Below are positions 39,921 to 49,800 of a stretch of DNA of 64,000 nucleotides, piece by piece. How positions within the stretch are numbered: position 1 is the first letter of the stretch; every line of letters starts with the position of its first letter. The position numbers and the translations under genes were made by a program. Source of the DNA: Eledone cirrhosa (lineage: Eukaryota; Mollusca; Cephalopoda; Octopoda; Eledonidae); contig OZ024741.1 in the NCBI GenBank assembly GCA_964016885.1, positions 34,172,027 to 34,236,026 on the forward strand, read 5' to 3'. The notes beneath the pieces were generated by a model. The model worked only from the letters and a program-made list of their open reading frames with translations, searched no databases and had not been told where the DNA came from.

Positions 39921-40412
39921 TTGTTATACTTTGGGAGGGTCATGTTGCCAATAAGAAACACACGCACCAGTTGCTTTCACTTCAATTTATTATAATAAAT
40001 TTAGGAATTTATAAATTTCCGGTTGGTTGGTTCCACAACCAGATGGTTGTTTATATATTGTAAAAGTTCTTTCCTCACACATTCTGTGATCTTGTTTTCA
40101 AGAAAACAAGATGGCGTAGGACAGAACAAAGGAGAGGCACAAAAAACAAAGAAAAGAATCCCCAGTCACTGAAGAGGTCACAGAATGTGTGACGAAAGAA
40201 CTTTGACAATATATAAACAACTATCTGGTTGTGGAACCAACCAACCAACCGGAAATTTATAAATTCCTAAATTTATTATATTAAATTGAAGTGAAAGTCA
40301 CTGGTGTGTGTGTTTCTTATTGGCAACATGACCCTCCCAAAGTATAACAATATCGGTTTCAACACACGTTTTCAGATAAAGAATCTTGCTAAACAAATTC
40401 AGAAACGAAATA
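39921..40412 (+). mobile_element. Family D fold-back copy
   Basis: The left arm 39921-40099 is the reverse complement of 40102-40354, with the hairpin tip at CTTGTTTTC AA GAAAACAAG (40091-40110). About 70 bases (40111-40178, GATGGCGTAGGACAGAAC onward) exist only in the right arm. The right side continues to 40412 with the true 3' terminus (GTTTCAACACACGTTTTCAG to CAGAAACGAAATATATA). No ORF remains. Confidence 0.82.
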
Positions 40413-40664
40413 TATATATATATATATACATATATACGCACACACATACACATGTATATATACACAGTCAGTATTACTACACTACTACCAGCAGTAGCAA
40501 CAGAAACACAGTATCCCTCATCCAGTTAGCTTGGTGACAAGTTCCTGAACAGTCTATCTTTTATTCCTAGTATCTCTTCAGTCTATCCCTTCCCTTCCAT
40601 GACCATCACTACTAGTGCCATCATTATCATCATCATCATCATCATCATCAATATTACCATTAAT

Positions 40665-40820
40665 ACCGAACGATCTGAGTTCAAATCCCGCCAGAGTTAG
40701 CTTTGCCTTTCATCCTTACGGGGTCGATAAAATAAAGTACCAGTAATGCACTGGGTCGATTTATCGACTTTCCCTTCCTCCCAAATTTCTAGCCTTGTGC
40801 TTATAGTAGAAATCATTATT
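40665..40820 (+). mobile_element. Type 1 SINE, long subtype, 5'-truncated
   Basis: GATCTGAGTTCAAATCCCGC, CCTTACGGGGTCGATAAAAT, GGGTCGATTTATCGACTTTC and GCCTTGTGCTTATAGTAGAA. An (ATC)n tract at 40628-40655 precedes it. Confidence 0.78.
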
Positions 40821-40994
40821 ACTGAACCAACAGCTAGGCAGCCTCAACATACCTGTTAGAAATAGTAGTCAGATCTCCCTCCAAATCACACCCTACTAGT
40901 TTCAAAGGGTAAGCAGTACATATTGACTTGTGTGGTCTGGTATACAGAAATAGAGGATGGTCGGGACTGGATGAGGGATGATCTGGAACTAAAC

Positions 40995-41300
40995 AGCATC
41001 ACTATTACCATTATCCCCACCTCTATTGTCATCACTACCATCATCAACACCACCACCATCATCATCACCACCACCACCATCAACACCACCACCATCAACA
41101 CCACCACCAATATCCCCACCCTATCGTCATCATCACCACCATCACCATCATAACCATCGTCACTACATCTGTCACCATCACCATTGTCATCGCCTTCAAA
41201 ATCACTACTTACTGCGCCACCACCCCCACCATCACCATAACACTGCTATCAGTACCATTATCACATATCTACCACCACCACCTCCACCATCATCTTAATT
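40995..41300. repeat. CACCAC/ATCATC trinucleotide repeat
   Basis: About 300 bases. Open frames on both strands are compositional. Confidence 0.9.
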
Positions 41301-41354
41301 GAAGCAATATAGATGTCTTGGCAAGATTTAATTTCTCTTTCTGACGTCACACTA

Positions 41355-41640
41355 TGACCCCCCCCCCCGCCACTACCACCGCATCACTTGCCCCTCATTC
41401 CATATATCCCCTCTCCACCTTTCTACCCTCCTTCCAACTACAGTCTCCTGTTCACTTTTCCTTTCTATGTAATATCACCCCTCTCTCTTTTTTTCCTATT
41501 CTCTCCTCTCTCTTCTCTCAATCTCTCCTTCCGTCACTTCCCTCCCAATACTCTCCCCCTCTCTCTCCGTAGCACCCACAATTTCTCTTCCCCTCTCTTC
41601 CTCTCTCTGCCCCTCTCTCTTAATGTCGCCACCATCACAG
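41355..41640. repeat. C-run and CTCTCC-rich tract
   Basis: A run of C at 41360-41368 and pyrimidine-rich sequence to 41640; no exon recognised. Confidence 0.7.
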
Positions 41641-41709
41641 TCTCACTTCTATATGTTCCTTTCTACAGATTCTTCCTCGTTTTTCCCATGTCCTATATAT
41701 ACATACAAA

Positions 41710-41710
41710 T

Positions 41711-41755
<45 letters not shown>

Positions 41756-41815
41756 CATACAAATGTACACACATATATACACACACACACAGACATATGT
41801 ATATATATTCAATAA
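41710..41815. repeat. CA/TA microsatellite
   Basis: ACATACAAATGTACACACA occurs twice (about 41701 and 41755), showing a small tandem duplication. Confidence 0.88.
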
Positions 41816-41959
41816 TACCTACACACATCACTACCACCATCACTGTTGAAGAAGCAAAGAGAAAGTGTGAGAAAGTAGGTAGAAAGTAGGAGAAAAAGTC
41901 AGATATGGTTAAATAAAGGAAAAGGTTAAAAAATCTTGATGATTTTCAATATTAAATCT

Positions 41960-41978
41960 CACTGCGCGCGCGTGTGTG

Positions 41979-42012
<34 letters not shown>

Positions 42013-42015
42013 TTA
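41960..42015. repeat. CG/TG/TA alternating run
   Basis: GCGCGCGTGTGTGTG followed by TATATA, a purine-pyrimidine alternation. Confidence 0.85.
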
Positions 42016-42228
42016 TCAATACAACTTCATGTAATAGATATAAACCACTCAATACATTATATGTGTGAGTGTGTCTGTGTATACGTTTGTGTGAATGTGT
42101 AATAGACCAAAACATGTTCAAAGTTGTCAATCCGACACACACACACATTTCCATAAAATTAATTTGTGGTTGAAATTTCAGTGAGTTACCTCCCTTGTTC
42201 ATACTCTATTTGGGACAACTTAATATCT

Positions 42229-42717
42229 ACTCTCTGGTCCCAAATAATAGTTGTTTCTACTTTTGGCACAAGGCCAGCAATTACGCCAGTGTATTACTGG
42301 TACTTTATTTTATCGACCCCGTAAGGATGAAAGGTAAAGTTAACCTCGCGGGATTTGAACTCGGACCATAAAGGGCTGTAATACTTTGCTGCAAAGCATG
42401 GGGTTGGAAAATCGGTAATTTTTCTTGGTTGTCTCCGTTGATTTTTATAAAAGACCAGAATCGTTTAGTTTACATATTGAGACCCCCAACTTATCTTATT
42501 ATATAACGTATCGGATTTCTAGTAATGTACTTTTTTTTTTGTTATATATAATGTTTTTTAATGTATAAAGAAAATTAATTGTCGCCGGAGATAGATTAGC
42601 AATAAAGCAGGGGGTTTGGAATAAGAGCTGCGGGGGTGCGGTGTTGGAAAAAATCTGAAAAAATTAGTAAATGGGGAGGGGCAAGCGATTGTTCGAGACC
42701 CAAGCGTACATGATAAT
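42229..42717. mobile_element. MITE C carrying a type 1 SINE
   Basis: The left TIR ACTCTCTGGTCCCAAATAAT (42229) and right TIR-like TTGTTCGAGACCCAAGCGT (ends 42717) bound the element. The SINE (minus) occupies 42246-42400 and replaces the G-rich stretch seen in the 32827 copy. The MITE resumes at TTGGAAAATCGGTAATTTTT. Confidence 0.75.
42246..42400 (-). mobile_element. Type 1 SINE nested in MITE C
   Basis: AGTTGTTTCTACTTTTGGCA to CTTTGCTGCAAAGCATGG. It is 5'-truncated at the GCAAAGCATGG position. Confidence 0.8.
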
Positions 42718-43019
42718 TCTGAGAATAGTAACATAGTACCCGTAAAAAATGATGACGTTTATACTAAAAATTATTTAATTTAATAACTCCTTAACCTCCC
42801 CTCCCCCATCTTGTCTTTCTAACCATGACTATATTTCATTTTACATACATTTAAATCAATTACAATAATTTTCTTTAATCCTTATCAAACATATATCCAC
42901 TAAATTATGATGACTTAGTTCTACCTATGTATTTATCTGCCTGCCTATCTGTTTTTGGACTGCTATTGTGGTGTTTTGTTAATACTCAAAGATAAATACA
43001 CTGGTATATATATATACAT

Positions 43020-43106
43020 AAATAGATAACAATAGATTGACAGACAGATAGAGAGGTAGGTAGAGAAATATACAGATATGTAGGTAGAAAGATGTACAGG
43101 TATGTA
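43020..43106. repeat. GATA-like minisatellite, left flank of LINE-C copy 2
   Basis: AGATATGTAGGTAGAAAGAT and GTACAGGTATGT units of about 40 bases. The same units resume at 43528-43640 on the other side of the LINE. Confidence 0.82.
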
Positions 43107-43527
43107 AAAATAATAATAATGAAATTATTGTGTACAGTGCTCAGGTGCACTACAACTCATCAAAGGTGCATGTATAGTACATAGAATAATGTACAAATGT
43201 CAGGGAAGTGAATAGTGTATGAGTCATGATATACATGTGTGCGTGTGTATGGAGAGGGAATATTAGGTGTAGTGTTGGCGAATCTCAGGAAGCATGAAGG
43301 TTTTAAAGGGTGCAGTGTCTCGACAGCTAACAACTGATCCCGGGAGTTTGTTCCATGCTTCAGCAACTCTGAGCATGAAAAAATGTTTCCGAAAGTCATG
43401 GGAGCTGTGCTGTTTTCTGACTTTGTTGGCATGCCCCGTGTGTTAGACACATGGAAATCAAAAAGGTACTCAGGGTTGTTGGCAAGATGGTTAATAACAA
43501 CCCTTAGTACCTTTTTGATTTCCATGT
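43107..43527 (-). mobile_element. LINE-C copy 2, strongly 5'-truncated, with a folded-back 5' end
   Basis: Read on the minus strand, it ends with the LINE-C 3' UTR and ATT tail (AATAATAATGAAATTATTGT on +). The body (43160-43480) matches codons near EYLFDFHVSNTRG to the terminus. At the 5' end, 43494-43527 (AACAACCCTTAGTACC to TTCCATGT) is an inverted copy of 43449-43480 (ACATGGAAATCAAAAAGG to CAGGGTTGTTG). Confidence 0.85.
43160..43480 (-). pseudogene. LINE-C ORF C-terminal fragment
   Basis: NNPEYLFDFHVSNTRG, then a frame with GNIFSCSELLKHGTNS and LLAVETLHPLKPSCFLRFAN. It is nearly the same as the end of 14485-15705. It lacks a G relative to copy 1 around THKVRK, so MPTKSENSTAPMTF is a short out-of-frame stretch in the conceptual translation. 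Confidence 0.8.
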
Positions 43528-43640
43528 AGATAGACAGATATGTAGGTAGAAAGATGTACAGGTATGTAGATAGATAGACAAATATGTAGGTAGAAAGATG
43601 TACAAGTATGTAGATAGATAAATAGATAAAACTAACAGCT
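43528..43640. repeat. GATA-like minisatellite, right flank of LINE-C copy 2
   Basis: AGATAGACAGATATGTAGGT and AGAAAGATGTACAGGTATGT, three to four units. Confidence 0.82.
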
Positions 43641-44040
43641 ATATAGATAAAGGAATAAGGAGATAGATGTTTTTATTGTTATAGAAAGCTGTTCATATGA
43701 CTACTGACCATCTTCTCAACACTGTTGTGAGAGATGGGGAGAGGGAAGAAGATATTAAATTACCACTTACCAAACAAATCTAGTAACACATGGTTGTCAT
43801 GTGTTTCTTGTGTTTTATTATACAAGATTATATATCTCTCAAAAGTTGCACATTAATCTGTAAAAAATGAAAATATCTACAATTTTTTGTTTACAAATCT
43901 CATGTTCAACTAATTACGAACAACATGGTAAAGTGATTGATTAATTTCAATAGCTGTATTGTGTGGTTGATGATCGATATGTTGACATCTGGAAATAACA
44001 ATGTGCATTTGTATGTGTGTATGTGTGTGCATATATATAC
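43641..44040. other. No gene seen
   Basis: AT-rich unique sequence; no splice-bounded frame found. Confidence 0.45.
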
Positions 44041-44045
44041 ATATA

Positions 44046-44600
44046 TATCATCATCATTGTTTTTACGTCTGTTTTACCATGCTTGCATGGTTTAGATGGG
44101 TCCTCTGTGAGTCTCAGCAACTCACCACCTCTGCCCAAGTCTTTCTTGGTCTACCTCTACTGTGGCTTCCTCCCACAGACATTTCCTGGCACTTTTACAC
44201 CCAGCAATCATCATCCATGCACATCACATCACTTTGGATTCCTCTTAAACCAAGCTTTGCCCTCATATATAAGCTCATCTATGCTTTGTCATTCAGGGAT
44301 ATTAACATTGCACATCCATCAAATCATGCTCATTCATTCCTCTCCAGTTTTCACATATCCTCTACATTCATTACCCATGTCTCACTACCATGCACTATCA
44401 TATATCTCACACAGGCATCATAGAATTGGCCTTCATTCATAGAGGGAAACCTTTTGTTGTCAACAGAGGTAGTTGCTCCCTGAACCTTTTCCAACCTGTT
44501 CTTATTCTAGCCACTATGCCCTCAGAGGAACCTCCACCACTTCTATGAATCCGTTCTGGGATAGGAAATGGTTTATTTCACTGATGGTCTTACTACCAGC
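44046..44600 (-). pseudogene. Old LINE-A copy with tail and C-terminal ORF remains
   Basis: The + strand starts ATCATCATTGTTTTTACGTC (LINE-A tail reversed) and TGCTTGCATGGTTTAGATGG. The minus strand then encodes, in fragments from about 44570 downward, GIVARIRTGWKRFREQLP, GQFYDACVRYMIVHGSETW and KLERNE, interrupted by stops. These match ARVRTGWKKFRELIPLL, RLYDACIRTAMLHGSETW and RLERNEACM. It is far more decayed than the 60-64 kb copies. Open + strand frames here are shadows. Confidence 0.75.
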
Positions 44601-44814
44601 TATCCCTGTGCATCTGCTACTTACAAAATCTACCTTTATCTTACTCTGCTATCCCACTACACCTCATGTGTACTCAGCATTCACATTGTCTACATTGTAT
44701 AGATTTTATACCTACTCCTTTTCTACTCACACACACACACATATATATATATACACACATATATACATATGTTATGGAAAAAACAGCAGTAAAATGATGA
44801 TAATGAATGTTTTT

Positions 44815-44965
44815 CAGTCTCTCTCTCTCTCTCTTTGTCTCAGTCTTTCTCTCCCTGTCTTCCTCTCCCTCTCTCTTCCTCTCCCTCCCCACCCCTCTCC
44901 CCTATCTTTCTCTCTCACCCAAACCTCCTCTCTCTCCCACCTCCCACCTCTCTCTACCAATTCAT
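44815..44965. repeat. CTCTCT polypyrimidine tract
   Basis: About 150 bases of CT-rich repeat. Confidence 0.92.
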
Positions 44966-45036
44966 CAATACCAACACAAACTGATGTAATGCTAGAAACA
45001 GATTCATTTACAGACACTTGAATTAAACTGAAATCA

Positions 45037-45650
45037 TTGGTGGTGGTGGCAGTAGTGGTGGTAGTGGCAGTGGTGGTGGTGGTAGTAGTAGTGGTGATGA
45101 TAGTGACGGTAGTGGTGGTGGTGGTGGCAGTGGTGGTAGTGGTGATGATAGTGACGGTAGTGGTGGTGGTGGTGGTGGTGGTGATGATAGTGACGGTAGT
45201 GGTGGTGGTGGTGGTAGTGGCAGTGGTGGTGGTGATGATAGTGACGGTAGTGGTGGTGATGGCAGTGGTGGTAGTGGTAGTAGTAGTGGTGGGGGTAGTG
45301 GCAGTGGTGGTGGTGGTAGTAGTAGTGGTGATGATAGTGACGGTAGTGGTGGAAGTGGTAGTAGTAGTGGTGGTGGTGGCAGTGGTGGTAGTAGTGGTGG
45401 TGATGATAGTGACGGTAGTAGTAGTAGTAATGGTGATAGTGGTGGTGGTAGTAGTGGTGGCAGTGGTGGTGATGATAGTGACGGTAGTAGTAGTAGTGGT
45501 GGTGGTAGATGGTAGTGGTAGTAGTGGTGGTGGTGGTGGTGGTAGTAATGGTGGTAGTAGTGGTGGTGGTGGTGGTGGTAGTAGTTGTGGTGGCAGTGGT
45601 TGCAGTAGTGGCAATGGTAGTGGTGGTGGTATGTGCATTAATAGTAATAG
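45037..45650. repeat. GGTGGTAGT array with an embedded GATGATAGTGACGG motif
   Basis: GGT, AGT and GCA triplets over about 600 bases. GTGATGATAGTGACGGTAGT recurs about nine times at irregular spacing, so a longer minisatellite is superimposed on the triplet repeat. Frames reading Val/Met (plus) or Thr/Ile (minus) are compositional. Confidence 0.92.
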
Positions 45651-45714
45651 TGTGTTTTAATGGTGGTTATGTGTGTGTGTAGTAGAATGGCAATCAATTG
45701 TTAGAGCATTGGAT

Positions 45715-46020
45715 AGAATCATCATCATCATTATCACTTTCCCTGCTAGCAAGGGTTGGACAGGTCTACAAAGACCAAGTCAGTACTGAAGCAGGGCTAC
45801 TGATCTCCCAGACAAATCAGGGATAGGGATCTGTGTCTCGGTTATGTATAGTCTCACATCCCACCAAGAATGTGATGTGATAGTTGGTCTGGCTCTGTGC
45901 TCTTGGCCCCATCCTGCCAAGGTCTGTTTTGTCTTTCATCTTTTCAAAGGTTGATAAAGAAAGTACCAGCCCAGTGTTGGTGCAGCCATCTCTCCCTCTA
46001 GTTATCACATCCTGGATTTT
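45715..46020 (-). mobile_element. LINE-A tail-like relic followed by a SINE-like fragment
   Basis: ATCATCATCATCATTATCAC, CTGCTAGCAAGGGTTGGACA and AGACCAAGTCAGTACTGAAG form the variant tail. At 45900-46010, GCCAAGGTCTGTTTTGTCTT and TTGATAAAGAAAGTACCAGC are type 1 SINE on the + strand. Confidence 0.55.
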
Positions 46021-46224
46021 CCCTTAAATCAAAGTTATGAGGGTCATGTAAGTGTCTGTTTTTACACATGGACACTTAAAACCCATAGTGAAAGCATTGT
46101 AACATATTGTTATCAACTCATTCTCAATTGCAAGTAATGGCTATGAATATTTTTATTGTATAATGGTGGTTTTGCATGTTGGTATAGTGTTTGTTTAGTA
46201 GTGATGGTGTTGTATGTATATATA

Positions 46225-46700
46225 TCATCATTTAATGTTCATTTTCCCTGCTAGCAAGTGCTGGATGGGTCTTCATAAACTAAGTCAGTACATAAGCAGA
46301 GCCACTGACCTTTCAGATGGGATAGGTGGCCTACATCTCGCTTAAATAAATTCTTGTGATCTACCAAGTACATTTTATCATGGTGCCAACACTAGGAAAG
46401 TTATGTCTTTGAGACAGCTGAAGAGTCCTCTCAACCCTTTGTTTTGCAAGCTTCATATGACTGGATGCCCTTTCTATCACCAACCACTTTACCAAGTGTA
46501 CTGGGCATGTCTATGATGTAGATCACCAACACTACAGAGGTTGTGCAGTTAACACAACTGAAGAATCTTTTCAACCCTTTTTGGCATGGTTTCTACAGCA
46601 GAATGTCCTTCCTATTGCCAACCAGCTTACAGAGTGTACTGGGTGCATTTCTCATGGCACCAGCATGAGAGAGGTTGTTGGACATTGATTCAAATGTAGA
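46225..46700 (-). mobile_element. Variant LINE-A 3' end with three repeated blocks
   Basis: ATCATCATTTAATGTTCATT and TCCCTGCTAGCAAGTGCTGG are followed by three blocks, each with GGATGCC(C/T)TT(T/C)CTAT-type and GAAGA(G/A)TC(C/T)-type strings (about 46420, 46565, 46610). The internal ACACTAGG-AAAGTTATG and CAACACTACAGAGGTTGTG segments are an inner repeat of about 110 bases. Confidence 0.5.
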
Positions 46701-46880
46701 GCCGTCTATATTCTATAAGTATATGATGAGTGGGGTGGAATTTGACAGTGGGATAGTAGGGAGTGACCTCCAATAGTAAGTGTGAGAGAGTACTGTGATG
46801 ATGGCAGCTACTATGGTATTCTGACTGGTATGTCAGGATTTTAGAGTGAACAGAATAGCCACTAAGGATTGAAGCCTGTG
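46701..46880. other. Unique flank leading into the satellite
   Basis: No element recognised; satellite-like words (GAAATAGCTAGTAAAGAG) start at about 46908. Confidence 0.4.
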
Positions 46881-49800
46881 TAGGATGATAATGTAAAGTG
46901 ATGCTGAGAAATAGCTAGTAAAGAGTATGTATTGGGTAGTGGAGTACAGTGATGGTGAGGAATAGCTAGTAAAGAGTATGTATTAGGTAGTGGAGTACAG
47001 TGATGGTGCGGAATAGCTAGTAAAGAGTATGTATTAGGTAGTGGAGTACAGTGATGGTGAGGAATAGCTAGTAAAGAGTATGTATGGGGTAGTGGAGTAC
47101 AGTGATGGTGAGGAATAGCTAGTAAAGAGTATGTATTGGGTAGTGGAGTACAGTGATGGTGAGGAATAGCTAGTAAAGAGTATGTATTGGGTAGTGGAGT
47201 ACAGTGATGGTGAGGAATAGCTAGTAAAGAGTATGTATTGGGTAGTGGAGTACAGTGATGGTGAGGAATAGCTAGTAAAGAGTATGTATTGGGTAGTGGA
47301 GTACAGTGATGGTGAGGAATAGCTAGTAAAGAGTATGTATTAGGTAGTGGAGTACAGTGATGGTGAGGAATAGCTAGTAAAGAGTATGTATTGGGTAGTG
47401 GAGTACAGTGATGGTGAGGAATAGCTAGTAAAGAGTATGTATTGGGTAGTGGAGTACAGTGATGGTGAGGAATAGCTAGTAAAGAGTATGTATTGGGTAG
47501 TGGAGTACAGTGATGGTGAGGAATAGCTAGTAAAGAGTATGTATTGGGTAGTGGAGTACAGTGATGGTGAGGAATAGCTAGTAAAGAGTATGTATTAGGT
47601 AGTGGAGTACAGTGATGGTGAGGAATAGCTAGTAAAGAGTATGTATTGGGTAGTGGAGTACAGTGATGGTGAGGAATAGCTAGTAAAGAGTATGTATTGG
47701 GTAGTGGAGTACAGTGATGGTGAGGAATAGCTAGTAAAGAGTATGTATTAGGTAGTGGAGTACAGTGATGGTGAGGAATAGCTAGTAAAGAGTATGTATT
47801 GGGTAGTGGAGTACAGTGATGGTGAGGAATAGCTAGTAAAGAGTATGTATTGGGTAGTGGAGTACAGTGATGGTGAGGAATAGCTAGTAAAGAGTATGTA
47901 TTAGGTAGTGGAGTACAGTGATGGTGAGGAATAGCTAGTAAAGAGTATGTATTGGGTAGTGGAGTACAGTGATGGTGAGGAATAGCTAGTAAAGAGTATG
48001 TATTGGGTAGTGGAGTACAGTGATGGTGAGGAATAGCTAGTAAAGAGTATGTATTGGGTAGTGGAGTACAGTGATGGTGAGGAATAGCTAGTAAAGAGTA
48101 TGTATTGGGTAGTGGAGTACAGTGATGGTGAGGAATAGCTAGTAAAGAGTATGTATTAGGTAGTGGAGTACAGTGATGGTGAGGAATAGCTAGTAAAGAG
48201 TATGTATTGGGTAGTGGAGTACAGTGATGGTGAGGAATAGCTAGTAAAGAGTATGTATTGGGTAGTGGAGTACAGTGATGGTGAGGAATAGCTAGTAAAG
48301 AGTATGTATTAGGTAGTGGAGTAAAGTGATGGTGAGGAATAGCTAGTAAAGAGTATGTATTGGGTAGTGGAGTACAGTGATGGTAAGGAATAGCTAGTAA
48401 AGATTATGTATTGGGTAGTGTAGTACAGTGATGGTGAGGAATAGCTAGTAAAGAGTGTGTATTAGGTAGTGGAGTACAATGATGGTGAGGAATAGCTAGT
48501 AAAGAGTATGTATTAGGTAGTGGAGTACAGTGATGGTGAGGAATAACTAGTAAAGAGTATGTATTAGGTAGTGGAGTAAAGTGATGGTGCGGAATAGCTA
48601 GTAAAGAGTATGTATTAGGTAGTGGAGTAAAGTGATGGTGAGGAATAGCTAGTAAAGAGTATGTATTAGGTAGTGGAGTACAGTGATGGTGAGGAATAGC
48701 TAGTAAAGAGTATGTATTGGGTAGTGGAGTACAGTGATGGTGAGGAATAGCTAGTAAAGAGTATGTATTAGGTAGTCGAGTACAGTGATGGTGAGGAATA
48801 GCTAGTAAAGAGTATGTATTGGGTAGTGGAGTACAGTGATGGTGAGGAATAGCTAGTAAAGAGTATGTATTAGGTAGTGGAGTAAAGTGATGGTGCGGAA
48901 TAGCTAGTAAAGAGTATGTATTGGGTAGTGGAGTACAGTGATGGTGAGGAATAGCTAGTAAAGAGTATGTATTGGGTAGTGGAGTACAGTGATGGTGAGG
49001 AATAGCTAGTAAAGAGTATTTATTGGGTAGTGGAGTACAGTGATGGTGAGGAATAGCTAGTAAAGAGTATGTATTAGGTAGTGGAGTACAGTGATGGTGA
49101 GGAATAGCTAGTAAAGAGTATGTATTGGGTAGTGGAGTTCAGTGATGGTAAGGAATAGCTAGTAAAGATTATGTATTGGGTAGTGGAGTACAATGATGGT
49201 GAGGAATAGCTAGTAAAGAGTATGTATTGGGTAGTGGAGTACAATGATGGTGAGGAATAGCTAGTAAAGAGTATGTATTGGGTAGTGGAGTTCAGTGATG
49301 GTAAGGAATAGCTAGTAAAGATTATGTATTGGGTAGTGGAGTACAGTGATGGTGAGGAATAGCTAGTAAAGAGTATGTATTGGGTAGTGGAGTTCATTGA
49401 TAGTTAGGAATAGCTAGTAAAGAGTATGTATTAGGTAGTGGAGTACAGTGATGGTGAGGAATAGCTAGTAAAGAGTATGTATTGGGTAGTGGAGTACAAT
49501 GATGGTGAGGAATAGCTAGTAAAGAGTATGTATTGGGTAGTGGAGTTCAGTGATGGTAAGGAATAGCTAGTAAAGATTATGTATTGGGTAGTGGAGTTCA
49601 GTGATGGTAAGGAATAGCTAGTAAAGATTATGTATTGGGTAGTGGAGTACAGTGATGGTGAGGAATAGCTAGTAAAGAGTATGTATTGGGTAGTGGAGTT
49701 CATTGATGGTTAGGAATAGCTAGTAAAGAGTATGTATTAGGTAGTGGAGTACAGTGATGGTGAGGAATAGCTAGTAAAGAGTATGTATTGGGTAGTGGAG

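Noticed and set aside
44001..45021. Plus-strand frames of 140-182 codons
   Set aside because: They lie antisense to the decayed LINE-A copy and across CA and CT repeats; no domain.
45037..45660. Val/Met and Thr/Ile frames of 200-270 codons
   Set aside because: Trinucleotide-array composition on both strands; no start context or domain.
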